Made by a program: the position numbers and the translations under genes
Assembly: GCF_001708445.1 (NCBI RefSeq)
Contig: NZ_CP015637.1
Coordinates: forward strand, 6,577,145 to 6,641,144
Length of the DNA stretch: 64,000 nt
Origin: Pseudomonas fluorescens
GTDB taxonomy: Bacteria; Pseudomonadota; Gammaproteobacteria; Pseudomonadales; Pseudomonadaceae
Direction of reading: 5' to 3'
Shown: positions 17,226-25,700 of the stretch, in pieces
Numbering within the stretch: position 1 is the stretch's first letter
Layout of the letters: the number at the start of each line of letters is the position of its first letter
The notes under the pieces: generated by a model
Databases searched by the model: none
Seen by the model: the letters and a program-made list of their open reading frames with translations, nothing else
Told to the model about the DNA's origin: nothing

Positions 17226-17915
17226 TCAGCCCTTGGTGGAAAACCGATAGCCGGTGCCGCGCACGGTTTGTACCAGATTCTCGTAAGCGTCGCCCAAGGC
17301 TTTGCGCAGGCGACGGATGTGCACGTCCACGGTGCGCTCTTCCACATACACGTTGCCGCCCCACACCTGGTCCAGCAATTGGCCACGGGTGTAGGCGCGC
17401 TCCTGGTGGGTCATGAAAAATTGCAGCAGGCGGTATTCGGTCGGGCCCATCTCGGCAGGCTTGCCGTCGATGGTCACGCGGTGGCTGATCGGGTCCAGCA
17501 GCAGGCCGCCCACTTCGATCGGTGCTTCGCCATCGGTAGGACCGGCACGGCGCAGTACCGCTTTCAGACGAGCGACCAGCTCCCGTGGGGAAAATGGCTT
17601 GGTGATGTAGTCGTCGGCGCCGACTTCCAGGCCCTGGATCTTGTTGTCCTCTTCGCCCTTGGCGGTGAGCATGATGATCGGGATATCCCCGGTCAGCTCA
17701 TCACGCTTGAGGCGGCGGGCCAGTTCGATACCGGAGGTGCCCGGCAGCATCCAGTCCAGCAGGATCAGGTCCGGCTTGCGGTCGACGATGATGGCATGGG
17801 CCTGCTGGGAGTTTTCCGCCTCCAGGCAGTCATAGCCGGCCATTTCCAACGCAACGGCGATCATCTCGCGAATGGGCGCTTCGTCGTCAACGATCAGAAT
17901 GCTCCTGCCAACCAT
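17226..17915 (-). CDS. phoB: Phosphate regulon response regulator PhoB
   Basis: PhoB is an OmpR-family transcription factor that binds PHO boxes when phosphorylated under phosphate starvation. The 229-residue chain has a receiver with Asp10/Asp11, phospho-acceptor Asp54 ([13 protein letters not shown]), Thr84 and Lys106. A winged-helix domain (about 128-226) follows, with [20 protein letters not shown] and the recognition-helix region [22 protein letters not shown] precedes the ATG at 17915. The upstream 55-75 bases carry a PHO-like repeat in the correct orientation for self-activation. It is the likely regulator of the pstS and pstC promoters in this window. Confidence 0.97.
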   Translation of the reverse strand: MVGRSILIVDDEAPIREMIAVALEMAGYDCLEAENSQQAHAIIVDRKPDLILLDWMLPGTSGIELARRLKRDELTGDIPIIMLTAKGEEDNKIQGLEVGADDYITKPFSPRELVARLKAVLRRAGPTDGEAPIEVGGLLLDPISHRVTIDGKPAEMGPTEYRLLQFFMTHQERAYTRGQLLDQVWGGNVYVEERTVDVHIRRLRKALGDAYENLVQTVRGTGYRFSTKG

Positions 17916-17928
17916 GCCTAAAATCCTC

Positions 17929-17946
17929 TTGTCATTTAACTGTCTT
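17929..17946 (+). promoter_or_regulatory. PHO-box-like repeat facing away from phoB
   Basis: TTGTCAT, TTAA, CTGTCTT on the plus strand matches 12 of 14 consensus positions. It abuts the phoB ribosome-binding site, so it is badly placed for phoB, but it points towards the exported repeat-protein gene that starts at 18070. Confidence 0.6.
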
Positions 17947-17969
17947 GCGCCGCATTAGATAACGGAATT

Positions 17970-17987
17970 ATTGCAGTCGTGTGACAG
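17970..17987 (-). promoter_or_regulatory. Candidate PHO box for phoBR
   Basis: On the minus strand CTGTCAC, ACGA, CTGCAAT matches 11 of 14 PhoB-site positions and lies 55-72 bases before the phoB start, in the orientation expected for autoregulation. Confidence 0.6.
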
Positions 17988-18069
17988 TAATTTAGCCGCT
18001 TGGGCAATTCCCGCCCGTGTGGACTACGCTTTGAGTCCGAATCCTGACAACCACAAAAGGAAGGTTCCG

Positions 18070-18450
18070 ATGACTTACAGTACTTTTTCCTGGAAAGCCT
18101 TGCTGGTAACGGTGGCGTTGACGCTGCCGACCCTGGCGTTTGCCGCAGAGCCGGCGATGACGAAAGATGGGGTGTTGGTGGATCACAAAGGCATGACGCT
18201 CTACACCTTCGCCAAGGATGCCGATGGCAAGTCCATGTGTAACGACAAGTGCGCTGCCAACTGGCCGCCGGTGATGGCCGAATCCACCGACAAGCCCATG
18301 GGCAAGTGGACCGTCATCACCCGAGACGATCAAAAGAGCCAATGGGCCTACAGCGGCAAGCCCCTCTATACCTTCGTCATGGACAAAAAGGCCGGTGACA
18401 TGACCGGCGACGGCAAAATGGACGGGGCCTGGAAAGTCGCCAAGCCCTGA
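18070..18450 (+). CDS. Exported COG4315-type repeat protein (secreted repeat of unknown function)
   Basis: This is a small predicted periplasmic protein of 126 residues. A Sec signal peptide (Trp-Lys-Ala-Leu-Leu start, cleavage after about residue 25 at Ala-Phe-Ala-Ala) precedes two copies of the COG4315 motif. The first is GVLVDHKGMTLYTFAKDADG followed by CNDKCAANWPPV with its Cys pair. The second is WAYSGKPLYTFVMDKKAGD. The role of these proteins is not known. AAGGAAGG lies just before the ATG at 18070; the frame is open further upstream but only to a TTG. It is divergent from phoB and may fall under a PHO-like repeat at 17929-17946. Confidence 0.82.
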   Translation: MTYSTFSWKALLVTVALTLPTLAFAAEPAMTKDGVLVDHKGMTLYTFAKDADGKSMCNDKCAANWPPVMAESTDKPMGKWTVITRDDQKSQWAYSGKPLYTFVMDKKAGDMTGDGKMDGAWKVAKP

Positions 18451-18470
18451 TCCTGCTTCGTGGCTAAAAC

Positions 18471-18543
18471 ATCGCGGGTAGGCCCGCTCCCACCTTTTGA
18501 TGTGTGAATACATTCAAACGTGGGAGGGGGCTTGCCCCCGATG
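18471..18543. repeat. REP units of family A in outward orientation
   Basis: One intact REP unit (CGTGGGAGGGGGCTTGCC onwards, 18519-18543) and a degenerate inverse copy (ATCGCGGGTAGGCCCGCTCC, 18471-18490, then CACC) diverge instead of facing each other as in the other pairs. They lie between the convergent repeat-protein gene and ubiA. Confidence 0.7.
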
Positions 18544-18569
18544 AGGCCCGACCAGACACTGCAAACACC

Positions 18570-19460
18570 TCAGCGAAACGCGTAATCCGCCACAATCCCG
18601 ACAAAAATCGCCAACCCGGCCCAGTGGTTGTGCAAAAACGCCTTGAAGCATTTCATCCGGTCCCTGTCGCGGGTGTACCAGAACTCCCAGGCAAAGCAGC
18701 CTGCCGCCGCCAGCAACCCCAGGTGGAACCAGCCCCCCAGCTCAAACCTTGCGCCGGCCAGCAACAGGCACAGCAGCGCCAGGCCTTGCAGGGTCAGGAT
18801 GATCACCCGGTCAGCATCGCCGAACAGAATGGCCGTGGATTTGACGCCGATCTTCAGGTCGTCATCGCGGTCGGTCATTGCGTAATAGGTGTCGTAGCCC
18901 ACCGTCCACAGCAGGTTGGCTATATACAGCAGCCAGGCGGTGGCGGGCAGGTGGCCGGTTTCGGCGGTGAACGCCATCGGCATGCCCCAGGAAAACGCCG
19001 CGCCCAACACCACCTGGGGATAATAGGTGTAGCGCTTCATGAACGGGTAGCTGGCCGCCAGTGCCAGGCCGCCCAGCGACAACCAGATGGTTGTGGCGTT
19101 GGTCAGCAGTACCAGCAGGAAGCTGATCAGCATCAGTACCGCAAAGAACACCAGGGCCTCTTTTGAACTGATCTTGCCGCTGGCCAGCGGGCGTTGCGCG
19201 GTGCGCTTCACATGGCCGTCGACCTTGCGGTCGGCCCAGTCGTTGATCACGCAACCGCCGGCGCGGGTCAGCACCACACCCAATACGAAAATCACGATGT
19301 TGAGGAGGGCCGGCGAGCCCTTGCCGGCGATCCACAGCGCCCACAGCGTCGGCCACAGCAACAGGTAGATGCCGATGGGCTTGTCCATGCGGGTCAACTG
19401 AATGAAATCCCAGGCCCTGGGGTTCAGGCGGTTCAAGGATTTGAGCAGACGTTGATACAT
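18570..19460 (-). CDS. ubiA: 4-hydroxybenzoate octaprenyltransferase UbiA
   Basis: UbiA is an inner-membrane prenyltransferase that attaches the polyprenyl tail to 4-hydroxybenzoate, the first committed membrane step of ubiquinone synthesis. The 296-residue protein has about eight hydrophobic segments and both Mg-diphosphate binding motifs: [11 protein letters not shown] (Asn73 to Asp77 region) and [12 protein letters not shown] in the second half. The ATG at 19460 shares its A with the ubiC stop (TGATG), so the pair is translationally coupled; two more codons are open upstream but lie inside ubiC. UbiC makes its substrate. Confidence 0.96.
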   Translation of the reverse strand: MYQRLLKSLNRLNPRAWDFIQLTRMDKPIGIYLLLWPTLWALWIAGKGSPALLNIVIFVLGVVLTRAGGCVINDWADRKVDGHVKRTAQRPLASGKISSKEALVFFAVLMLISFLLVLLTNATTIWLSLGGLALAASYPFMKRYTYYPQVVLGAAFSWGMPMAFTAETGHLPATAWLLYIANLLWTVGYDTYYAMTDRDDDLKIGVKSTAILFGDADRVIILTLQGLALLCLLLAGARFELGGWFHLGLLAAAGCFAWEFWYTRDRDRMKCFKAFLHNHWAGLAIFVGIVADYAFR

Positions 19461-20023
19461 CAGCAATTCTCCGGATGGTCATGCAGCGCGTGCCAGAAAC
19501 TCGGCAGGAAGACTTCCGCCACCAGCACGCTCAGCGGCCCACGATCAAAGCGTGAGCGGCGTGCCCACAGCCCGTCGGCCTGGTCCGTGGTGGGCAGCCA
19601 TTGGCGAGGGTAACGGCACACCTCGATGGCTTGGCGGGTGAACGCGTGATCGCAAAACAGCAATTCGCCCAGGGAGCGGCTGCCCAATTCGTCCATATGC
19701 AAGCCGTCGCCCTGCAATGCGCTGCGCGCCGCCACACTGCGGGCAAATACCCACGGTTGGCCATGCCCGCGCAAATACACCTCGCGCACCCAACCGATAC
19801 TGGCCGGGGGCATGTGCAGCGCCGCGCATTCATCATCGCGCAGCGGCTGCCAGCCTTCGAACAGCGGCGTCACGCTGAAGCCATCGTTGGACAGCCACGT
19901 CAGCCGGCGCGTCAGCGAGCCTTCGTCGAACAGCCAGTCGAGGGTCACGGGCGCGGGCGCAGGGGTCAGAAGGCTCTGGGTCAGCCATTGGCAAACATCG
20001 GGAAGGGCGATTGAGTGCGGCAC
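19460..20023 (-). CDS. ubiC: Chorismate pyruvate-lyase UbiC
   Basis: UbiC splits chorismate into 4-hydroxybenzoate and pyruvate in the cytoplasm, feeding UbiA. The chain is 187 residues, slightly longer than the E. coli enzyme. Conserved features are the substrate-pocket Arg in [20 protein letters not shown] and the C-terminal [19 protein letters not shown], where the Glu near the end is the expected catalytic position. The gene starts at ATG 20023 and ends overlapping the ubiA start by one base. About 200 bases separate it from the divergent rubA gene. Confidence 0.93.
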   Translation of the reverse strand: MPHSIALPDVCQWLTQSLLTPAPAPVTLDWLFDEGSLTRRLTWLSNDGFSVTPLFEGWQPLRDDECAALHMPPASIGWVREVYLRGHGQPWVFARSVAARSALQGDGLHMDELGSRSLGELLFCDHAFTRQAIEVCRYPRQWLPTTDQADGLWARRSRFDRGPLSVLVAEVFLPSFWHALHDHPENC

Positions 20024-20220
20024 GGTGAGTCAGTATTGGCAGCAAAAGAGGCGGCGAGCTTACCATGGCGTCCTGACCTTTTGCCGGGCCGAGCCAGCGC
20101 CTTGCGTCGATCGAGCTTGCATCTCCCGGCCCCGATCAGTACAAAACGCCCTGAGCCGCGCGGCAACGCTGGATCCATCGACCGCCGGCCAACCTGCCTG
20201 GACCCTGAGGAAGCAAGTAA

Positions 20221-20388
20221 ATGAAGAAGTGGCAATGTGTAGTCTGCGGCCTGATCTATGACGAAAAAGACGGCTGGCCGGATGATGGTATCGCTCCGGG
20301 CACCCTGTGGCAGGACGTCCCGGAAGACTGGCTGTGCCCGGACTGCGGCGTCGGCAAGATGGATTTCGAAATGATCGAAATCGGCTAA
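20221..20388 (+). CDS. rubA: Rubredoxin
   Basis: This 55-residue iron protein has the complete rubredoxin pattern. Cys6-x-x-Cys9 is followed by [19 protein letters not shown], and Cys39-x-x-Cys42 lies in [10 protein letters not shown]; these four cysteines bind one Fe. It carries electrons from rubredoxin reductase to an acceptor such as an alkane hydroxylase or an oxidative-stress enzyme; no acceptor gene is seen here. GAGGAAGCAAGTAA precedes the ATG. The reductase gene starts 36 bases downstream, so the two form an operon. The gene is short enough to be missed by length filters. Confidence 0.95.
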   Translation: MKKWQCVVCGLIYDEKDGWPDDGIAPGTLWQDVPEDWLCPDCGVGKMDFEMIEIG

Positions 20389-20424
20389 TTTTCAGTTTCA
20401 GAACCGTACTACAAGGAGAAAGGA

Positions 20425-21573
20425 ATGAACGCACCTGTCGTGATCATCGGCACAGGATTGGCCGGCTACAACGTGGCCCGGGAGTTTCGCAAGCTCGACA
20501 GCGAGACCCCATTGCTGCTGATCACCGCGGATGACGGGCGCTCCTACTCCAAGCCCATGCTCTCCACTGGCTTTGGCAAGAACAAGGACGCCGATGGCCT
20601 GAGCATGGCTGAACCGGGCGCGATGGCCGAGCAACTCAAGGCTGAAGTGCGCACCCACACACGCATCACTGGCATCGACCCAGGTCACAAGCGCCTGTGG
20701 ATTGGCGAGGAAGCCGTGGCCTATCGCGACCTGGTCCTGGCCTGGGGCGCAGAAACCGTGCGGGTGCCGGTGGAAGGCGATGCATCCGAGCTGATTTTCC
20801 CCATCAACGACCTTGAAGATTACGCACGCTTTCGCACTGCGGCCGCCGGCAAGCGCCGCGTACTGCTGCTGGGCGCGGGCCTGATCGGCTGCGAATTCGC
20901 CAATGACCTGATCCTCGGCGGCTATGAAATCGACCTGGTCGCGCCCTGTGAGCAAGTCATGCCGACCCTGTTGCACCCCGCGGCGGCAGCGGCAGTGCAG
21001 GCGGGGCTGGAAGGCCTGGGGGCGCGTTTCCACCTGGGCCCGGTGCTCAATCGCCTGCAACGCACGGCAGACGGGCTTGAAGCCCACTTGTCCGACGGCG
21101 AGGTGGTCGCCTGTGACCTGGTGGTGTCAGCCATCGGCCTGCGCCCGCGCATCGACCTGGCGGCTGCCGCCGGCCTGCAAACCAACCGCGGGATCATGGT
21201 GGATCGCCACCTCAAGACCTCCCACGCCAATATCTACGCCCTGGGCGACTGCGCCGAAGTCGACGGCTTGAACCTGCTCTACGTCATGCCCCTGATGACC
21301 TGTGCCCGCGCCCTGGCCCAGACCCTGGCCGGCAACGCCACCGCCGTCAGTTACGGCCCGATGCCCGTCACCGTGAAGACCCCGGTCTGCCCGCTGGTGG
21401 TTTCGCCACCGCCACGGGGCGCCGAAGGGGTCTGGAGCGTCGAAGGCCAGGGCGCCGACATCAAGGCCCTGTGCCGCGACGCCAGCGGCCGCCTGCTGGG
21501 TTATGCGCTGACCGGCAGCGCCGTGATGGAAAAACTCGCCCTCAACAAAGAACTTCCGCCGTTGCTGGCGTAA
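20425..21573 (+). CDS. rubB: Rubredoxin--NAD(+) reductase, FAD-dependent
   Basis: This 382-residue pyridine-nucleotide disulfide oxidoreductase-type flavoprotein passes electrons from NADH to rubredoxin. It has an FAD-binding Rossmann motif at the N-terminus ([17 protein letters not shown]), an NAD-binding second Rossmann motif near residue 150 ([17 protein letters not shown]), and the FAD-contacting [13 protein letters not shown] near residue 270. The C-terminal domain is the rubredoxin reductase type. AAGGAGAAAGGA stands before the ATG. It follows rubA by 36 bases, and the cluster with hupA downstream is the usual Pseudomonas order. Confidence 0.95.
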   Translation: MNAPVVIIGTGLAGYNVAREFRKLDSETPLLLITADDGRSYSKPMLSTGFGKNKDADGLSMAEPGAMAEQLKAEVRTHTRITGIDPGHKRLWIGEEAVAYRDLVLAWGAETVRVPVEGDASELIFPINDLEDYARFRTAAAGKRRVLLLGAGLIGCEFANDLILGGYEIDLVAPCEQVMPTLLHPAAAAAVQAGLEGLGARFHLGPVLNRLQRTADGLEAHLSDGEVVACDLVVSAIGLRPRIDLAAAAGLQTNRGIMVDRHLKTSHANIYALGDCAEVDGLNLLYVMPLMTCARALAQTLAGNATAVSYGPMPVTVKTPVCPLVVSPPPRGAEGVWSVEGQGADIKALCRDASGRLLGYALTGSAVMEKLALNKELPPLLA

Positions 21574-21764
21574 ATACCGGTCGTTCTGTCGGAATAAGCA
21601 CATTTTTTACCCTAGAAAGGTCGCCGCGAGACTGGCGCGGCGTACGAGGGCATGCCATCCTCACTCCCGTCTGCCGCAGAGTAGAGCCTGCGGCGCTTTG
21701 GGCGCTGCTCCACAGACGAGCAGCACGGACATAACAACAAAAAACCGTCAAAGAGGCTTCATTT

Positions 21765-22040
21765 ATGCGTAAACCAGAACTCGCAGCCGCCATCGCTGAA
21801 AAAGCGGATCTCACCAAAGAACAGGCCAACCGCGTCCTCAACGCCGTTCTCGAAGAAATCACCGGCGCCCTGCACCGCAAGGACAGCGTCACCCTGGTTG
21901 GTTTCGGCACCTTCCTGCAACGCCACCGTGGCGCCCGCACCGGCAAAAACCCGCAAACCGGTGAGCCTGTGAAAATCAAGGCGAGCAACACCGTTGCGTT
22001 CAAGCCGGGTAAATCGCTTAAAGACACCGTCAACGCGTAA
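21765..22040 (+). CDS. hupA: HU family DNA-binding protein
   Basis: This is a nucleoid-associated protein of 91 residues that binds and bends DNA without strong sequence preference. It begins MRKPELAAAIAEKADLTKEQ and has the family signature GFGTFLQRHRGARTGKNPQT covering the DNA-wrapping beta-arm, with the intercalating Pro in KNPQTGE. Position after rubAB corresponds to hupA of other Pseudomonas. The 191 bases upstream are likely its own promoter region. A strong intrinsic terminator follows. The choice among HU paralogues rests on synteny. Confidence 0.93.
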   Translation: MRKPELAAAIAEKADLTKEQANRVLNAVLEEITGALHRKDSVTLVGFGTFLQRHRGARTGKNPQTGEPVKIKASNTVAFKPGKSLKDTVNA

Positions 22041-22074
22041 GCAGTGCCGTCTCGACAGGGGGCGGGGTGGTAGG

Positions 22075-22113
22075 AAAAATGGGCACGCCGACTGGGTCGG
22101 GTGCCCATTTTTT
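22075..22113 (+). terminator. Intrinsic terminator after hupA
   Basis: AAAAATGGGCAC pairs perfectly with GTGCCCATTTTT around a 14-base loop that can itself fold, ending in a T-run. The symmetric A/T ends would let it stop transcription from the minus-strand immunity gene as well. Confidence 0.9.
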
Positions 22114-22167
22114 GTGGACGGATATTGTGTGGTGGGGCAGCCAACCCCCTGTTTTTTGATCTTTATC

Positions 22168-22701
22168 TTAACTAATCAAAAAGTCATGGTGGCTGGTGAT
22201 AGTGACCGGTCTGTTTTTCAGCAGATCGTTAATGATCGAGTGCTGAGCGTCGAATTCTTCCTTTAGCGTACGCTCCCAGACGGGGTCATCTTCTGTTTGC
22301 GCGTAGTGATCAATCAGATTAATGATCACCTCAAGGGCGTAGGCAAGGTTCTCCGTGTCGGTTGCGCTGTTAAGTGCAGAATTGAAACCCGCCAACGAAT
22401 AGGTTTCGTGTGCCTCGGGTTCCTCATAGTTGGCAGCATACTCATCCATTGTGTCCAGCAGGTGTTGAAGTTTGTGCTGATAGGACGAGATGTTGCCTTG
22501 AAGAATAGAATCAACAATAGTTTCTTTGCTGTCGCTGATACCCAGTTTTTGCTGAATAACAGTCAGGGTATTTGGCAAGCTGAATAAGCCATTGACACAC
22601 CAGGCCGATAAAAAAATAGTTTGCTTATCGGACAAATTTTTAAGGCTGTTCTGAATGAAGGCCTGATAGTTGTCTATCTCGTCGACGATATTAAACATCA
22701 T
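22168..22701 (-). CDS. DUF416-like protein, putative immunity protein for Rhs1 (deaminase-type tip)
   Basis: This is a 177-residue, all-helical, acidic protein. Its layout resembles DUF416 (YjaG-like) proteins: LSDKQTIFLSAWCVNGLFSL near the N-terminus, an acidic centre, TYSLAGFNSALNSATDTENL in the middle and EEFDAQHSIINDLLKN near the end. It begins 17 bases after the stop of rhs1 with ACAGGACAATC before the ATG at 22701; the frame continues further upstream only inside rhs1. Composition is clearly A/T-richer than the T6SS core genes. A small gene directly after an Rhs toxin tip is normally the cognate immunity gene. DUF416 membership is by pattern only and the immunity role is inferred from position. 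Confidence 0.65.
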   Translation of the reverse strand: MMFNIVDEIDNYQAFIQNSLKNLSDKQTIFLSAWCVNGLFSLPNTLTVIQQKLGISDSKETIVDSILQGNISSYQHKLQHLLDTMDEYAANYEEPEAHETYSLAGFNSALNSATDTENLAYALEVIINLIDHYAQTEDDPVWERTLKEEFDAQHSIINDLLKNRPVTITSHHDFLIS

Positions 22702-22718
22702 GATTGTCCTGTAAGTTT

Positions 22719-25700
22719 TTAATCGAAAATGCCGCCGGAAGCATCCACATGAGGCTGGCAATTTGAACAGGATGCGTTGGTTTGTTTACCACCCCACGAC
22801 ACGCCCCATTTTTCGACTTTTGCACCTTCTGGCAGGTTTCTGATGATAACCCGTTCAGCATGGTTTTCCAGTTTCGCCTGTGTCGGGTCCGCGTTACTGC
22901 TTCGTACCTTCGTGCCTGACAATATGTTTTCAGGTGGTATACCCATTTCAGCGGCGAGTTTTCTTTGTGCAGGGGAGAGTGTGCCGCCGCTGCCAGCCAC
23001 GTAATGTGTAGTTTTTCCATTGATCGTGACCTCCGCGATGGCGACGGTTGAATTCCGTTTGGCGAACGGATCTCTCGCCACGTCATGTATTTTTCGAGCC
23101 TTGGCACTGAGGGAGCAACTTAATCCCAGCGGGTCGATCCAGCCAATCGGATTGGGCGCGTACTGGTAGAGATTGAGTCCGCCTGCCAGCCCGATAGGGT
23201 CCCGGGTGGTAAACCGCCCTACATCAGGGTCGTAAAAGCGGAACGTGTTGTAGTGCAGACCGGTTTCTCTATCGAGGTACTGGCCTTGGTATCTCAGGTT
23301 TTGCCCTTCGATGTAATACGGTTCTTGCACTTCTTGGAGGGTATTGCCCCAAACTTTATAAGTGGCCTCCCAGACAGGGCTTCCGTCCGCTTCAGTCAGT
23401 TGTAGGGGCGATCCATTAACGTCGTTATGGTAATACCTGATTTTTTGCTGGTGACCGCGCCCATCGACACGCGCCAAAGGCTCGTATCCGCTGGTGGCAT
23501 ACAGGTATAAGCTTTTCTGACTGTTATGTTGCTCCTCGAGTAGTTTTAAACCGTCCCATAAGAACGTGGTTTTGTTTGTCTGAAACCCATTGCGCCACTC
23601 ACATTTTTCCTGACGCCTGCCCAAAGGGTCATACTTCATGCAAATCACGGAGTCCCCAGCAGTACCGTGATTTCGAACTTCAATCAGGCGATGCTCAGCG
23701 TCGTATCTGAAGCTCTGTAGACCGCGTTGGCTGCTTCTTTTTTCGATCACCCGGCCAAATCCGTCGTAACGGAAGCGCTTGTCTTGATAGGTGATTAATT
23801 TGTTGTGTACGACCAGGCCTGCTCCTTGTTGCGACCCATCCAGCAGATTTGCCGCCGCGTCATAAGCGAATATTTCTGCTTGTCCTTGGATATCGCCCTG
23901 GCTGGCAATAATCCGCCCCGTAGCGTCGTAATGCAGAAGCTGGTGGCGCTGTCCCTTGGCGTGTTGATCTCGCTTTAAGGCCAGGTTGTTTGCGAGGTCG
24001 TATTCGAAGTTGCTTTGCTCTGCACTGGGCAACAGCGACGCCTGTTGCGTGTATCTGCGTTGACGAGACCTTAACCTGCCACTGCGGTCATACCCCAAGT
24101 AAGTACTGATCTGCCCCTGGGTACGCATGACTTCGCGATGCAAGCGGTCGCGCTCAAAGTCACTGATGATGACGCCGTCTAAGTTGATTTGATGGAGGTG
24201 GCCACTGCCGTAGAACAATCGATTTATCCAGCGTCCGTCGGGCAATTGGGTTTGTGTCAGGTTACCCAACTCATCGTAATGATGGCGCAAACTCCCAGCT
24301 GGGCTGGCCTCCTCCAGAAGTTGGCCGAGTGCATCATACGAAAAGCCCAGCGCTTGCGAATTGCCTTGGTGATCCGTAAACGTCACTGCGAGCAATTGGT
24401 TGAGTACGTCATAAACGTATTCGGTCCGGCCATCGTCGGTAACTTTAGCTGTCAGGCGCCCGATTGCATCCCGCTCCAGCCGGTGAACAATAGGTTTAGC
24501 CCTGGTGGGCGGTACAACTGAAAGCCCTGTGCCATAAAGTGCGGGCACAGATTCCACGCTGGCCAAGTTATCCAGCGTATCGTAGGCGTAGTACTTGGCA
24601 CTGCCGTCGAGATCCTGCTGTTTCTCAAGCCGGTCACCGGCGTCCCAGGTAAACAGATAACGTTCGCCATTTTCATTGGTCAGCGCCTGCAGCCTCCCGA
24701 AGGCATCGTAGCCAAACTCGACCGTACGACCGTGGGCATCTGTGCGCTGTGACACCTGCCCGCGACGGTTGCGTCGATAGTGCGTGGTATGGCCGGCAGC
24801 GTTGGTGTGGCTGACCAATTGCCCGTTTGCATTGCGCTGAAAATAGTCCATCTGCCCGTCGGGTGATTGGCTGGTTAGCAGCCGTCCTTTGGCATCAACA
24901 CTGAAATGGGAGCGTTCTCCCAGCGCATCGGTAATCGTCTGCAAAAAGCCACGTTCGTCATAGCTGAACCGTGTCGGGTAGCCCGAGCAGTCAATGTACT
25001 CAATGAGCTGGCCGAATTGATTCCAGCGCATTCGTTTGCTTTTGCCCGCGGCATCAATGATTTCTACGATCTGCCCATGAGCGTCATAACGGTACTGCGT
25101 GCTATAGCCCAATGGGTCAGTTTCTCGGATGCAGTTTCCGCGTGAGTCGTATTGATACGTCCAACTATTGCCCGCCGCATCAATTTGAAATCGAGGCAGC
25201 GCCCAATGCGGCAGCCACACGGTAGAGTCACTGCGTCCCAAGGGGTCGTGTTCGCCAATCAGGTTTCCCGAATCGTCATAGCTGAACGCATATCGCCCCC
25301 CTTTCGGATCGGTTGCACTGAGTAACTGACGCTCGTCATTCCACTCAAACAACCACGTCTGGCCCAAGTTGTCCGTGTAAGAGACAATTTGATGTTGGCT
25401 ATTCCACAACCGGGTGCTGACACGCTGCAGGCTGTCGGTGATCCGAGTAATGCCCGCTTGCAGGTCATATTCAAATCTGTACTCGTCCCCTTCATCCGTC
25501 CAATGCCGGATAACCCTCCACTCCATCTGGTCAATCAACGCCCACTCATAGAAACAACGCAACCCTGTGGGCAACTGGTGTTCGACCATTCGCTGGCTGC
25601 TGTCATAAGCGAAACGTCTTTGAGTCTGGCCGGTAGCATCGCTGACGTGCGCCAGATCACCGGCTGCATCGAAGCTATAAAGGGCAAGGGGTTCTCGCCG

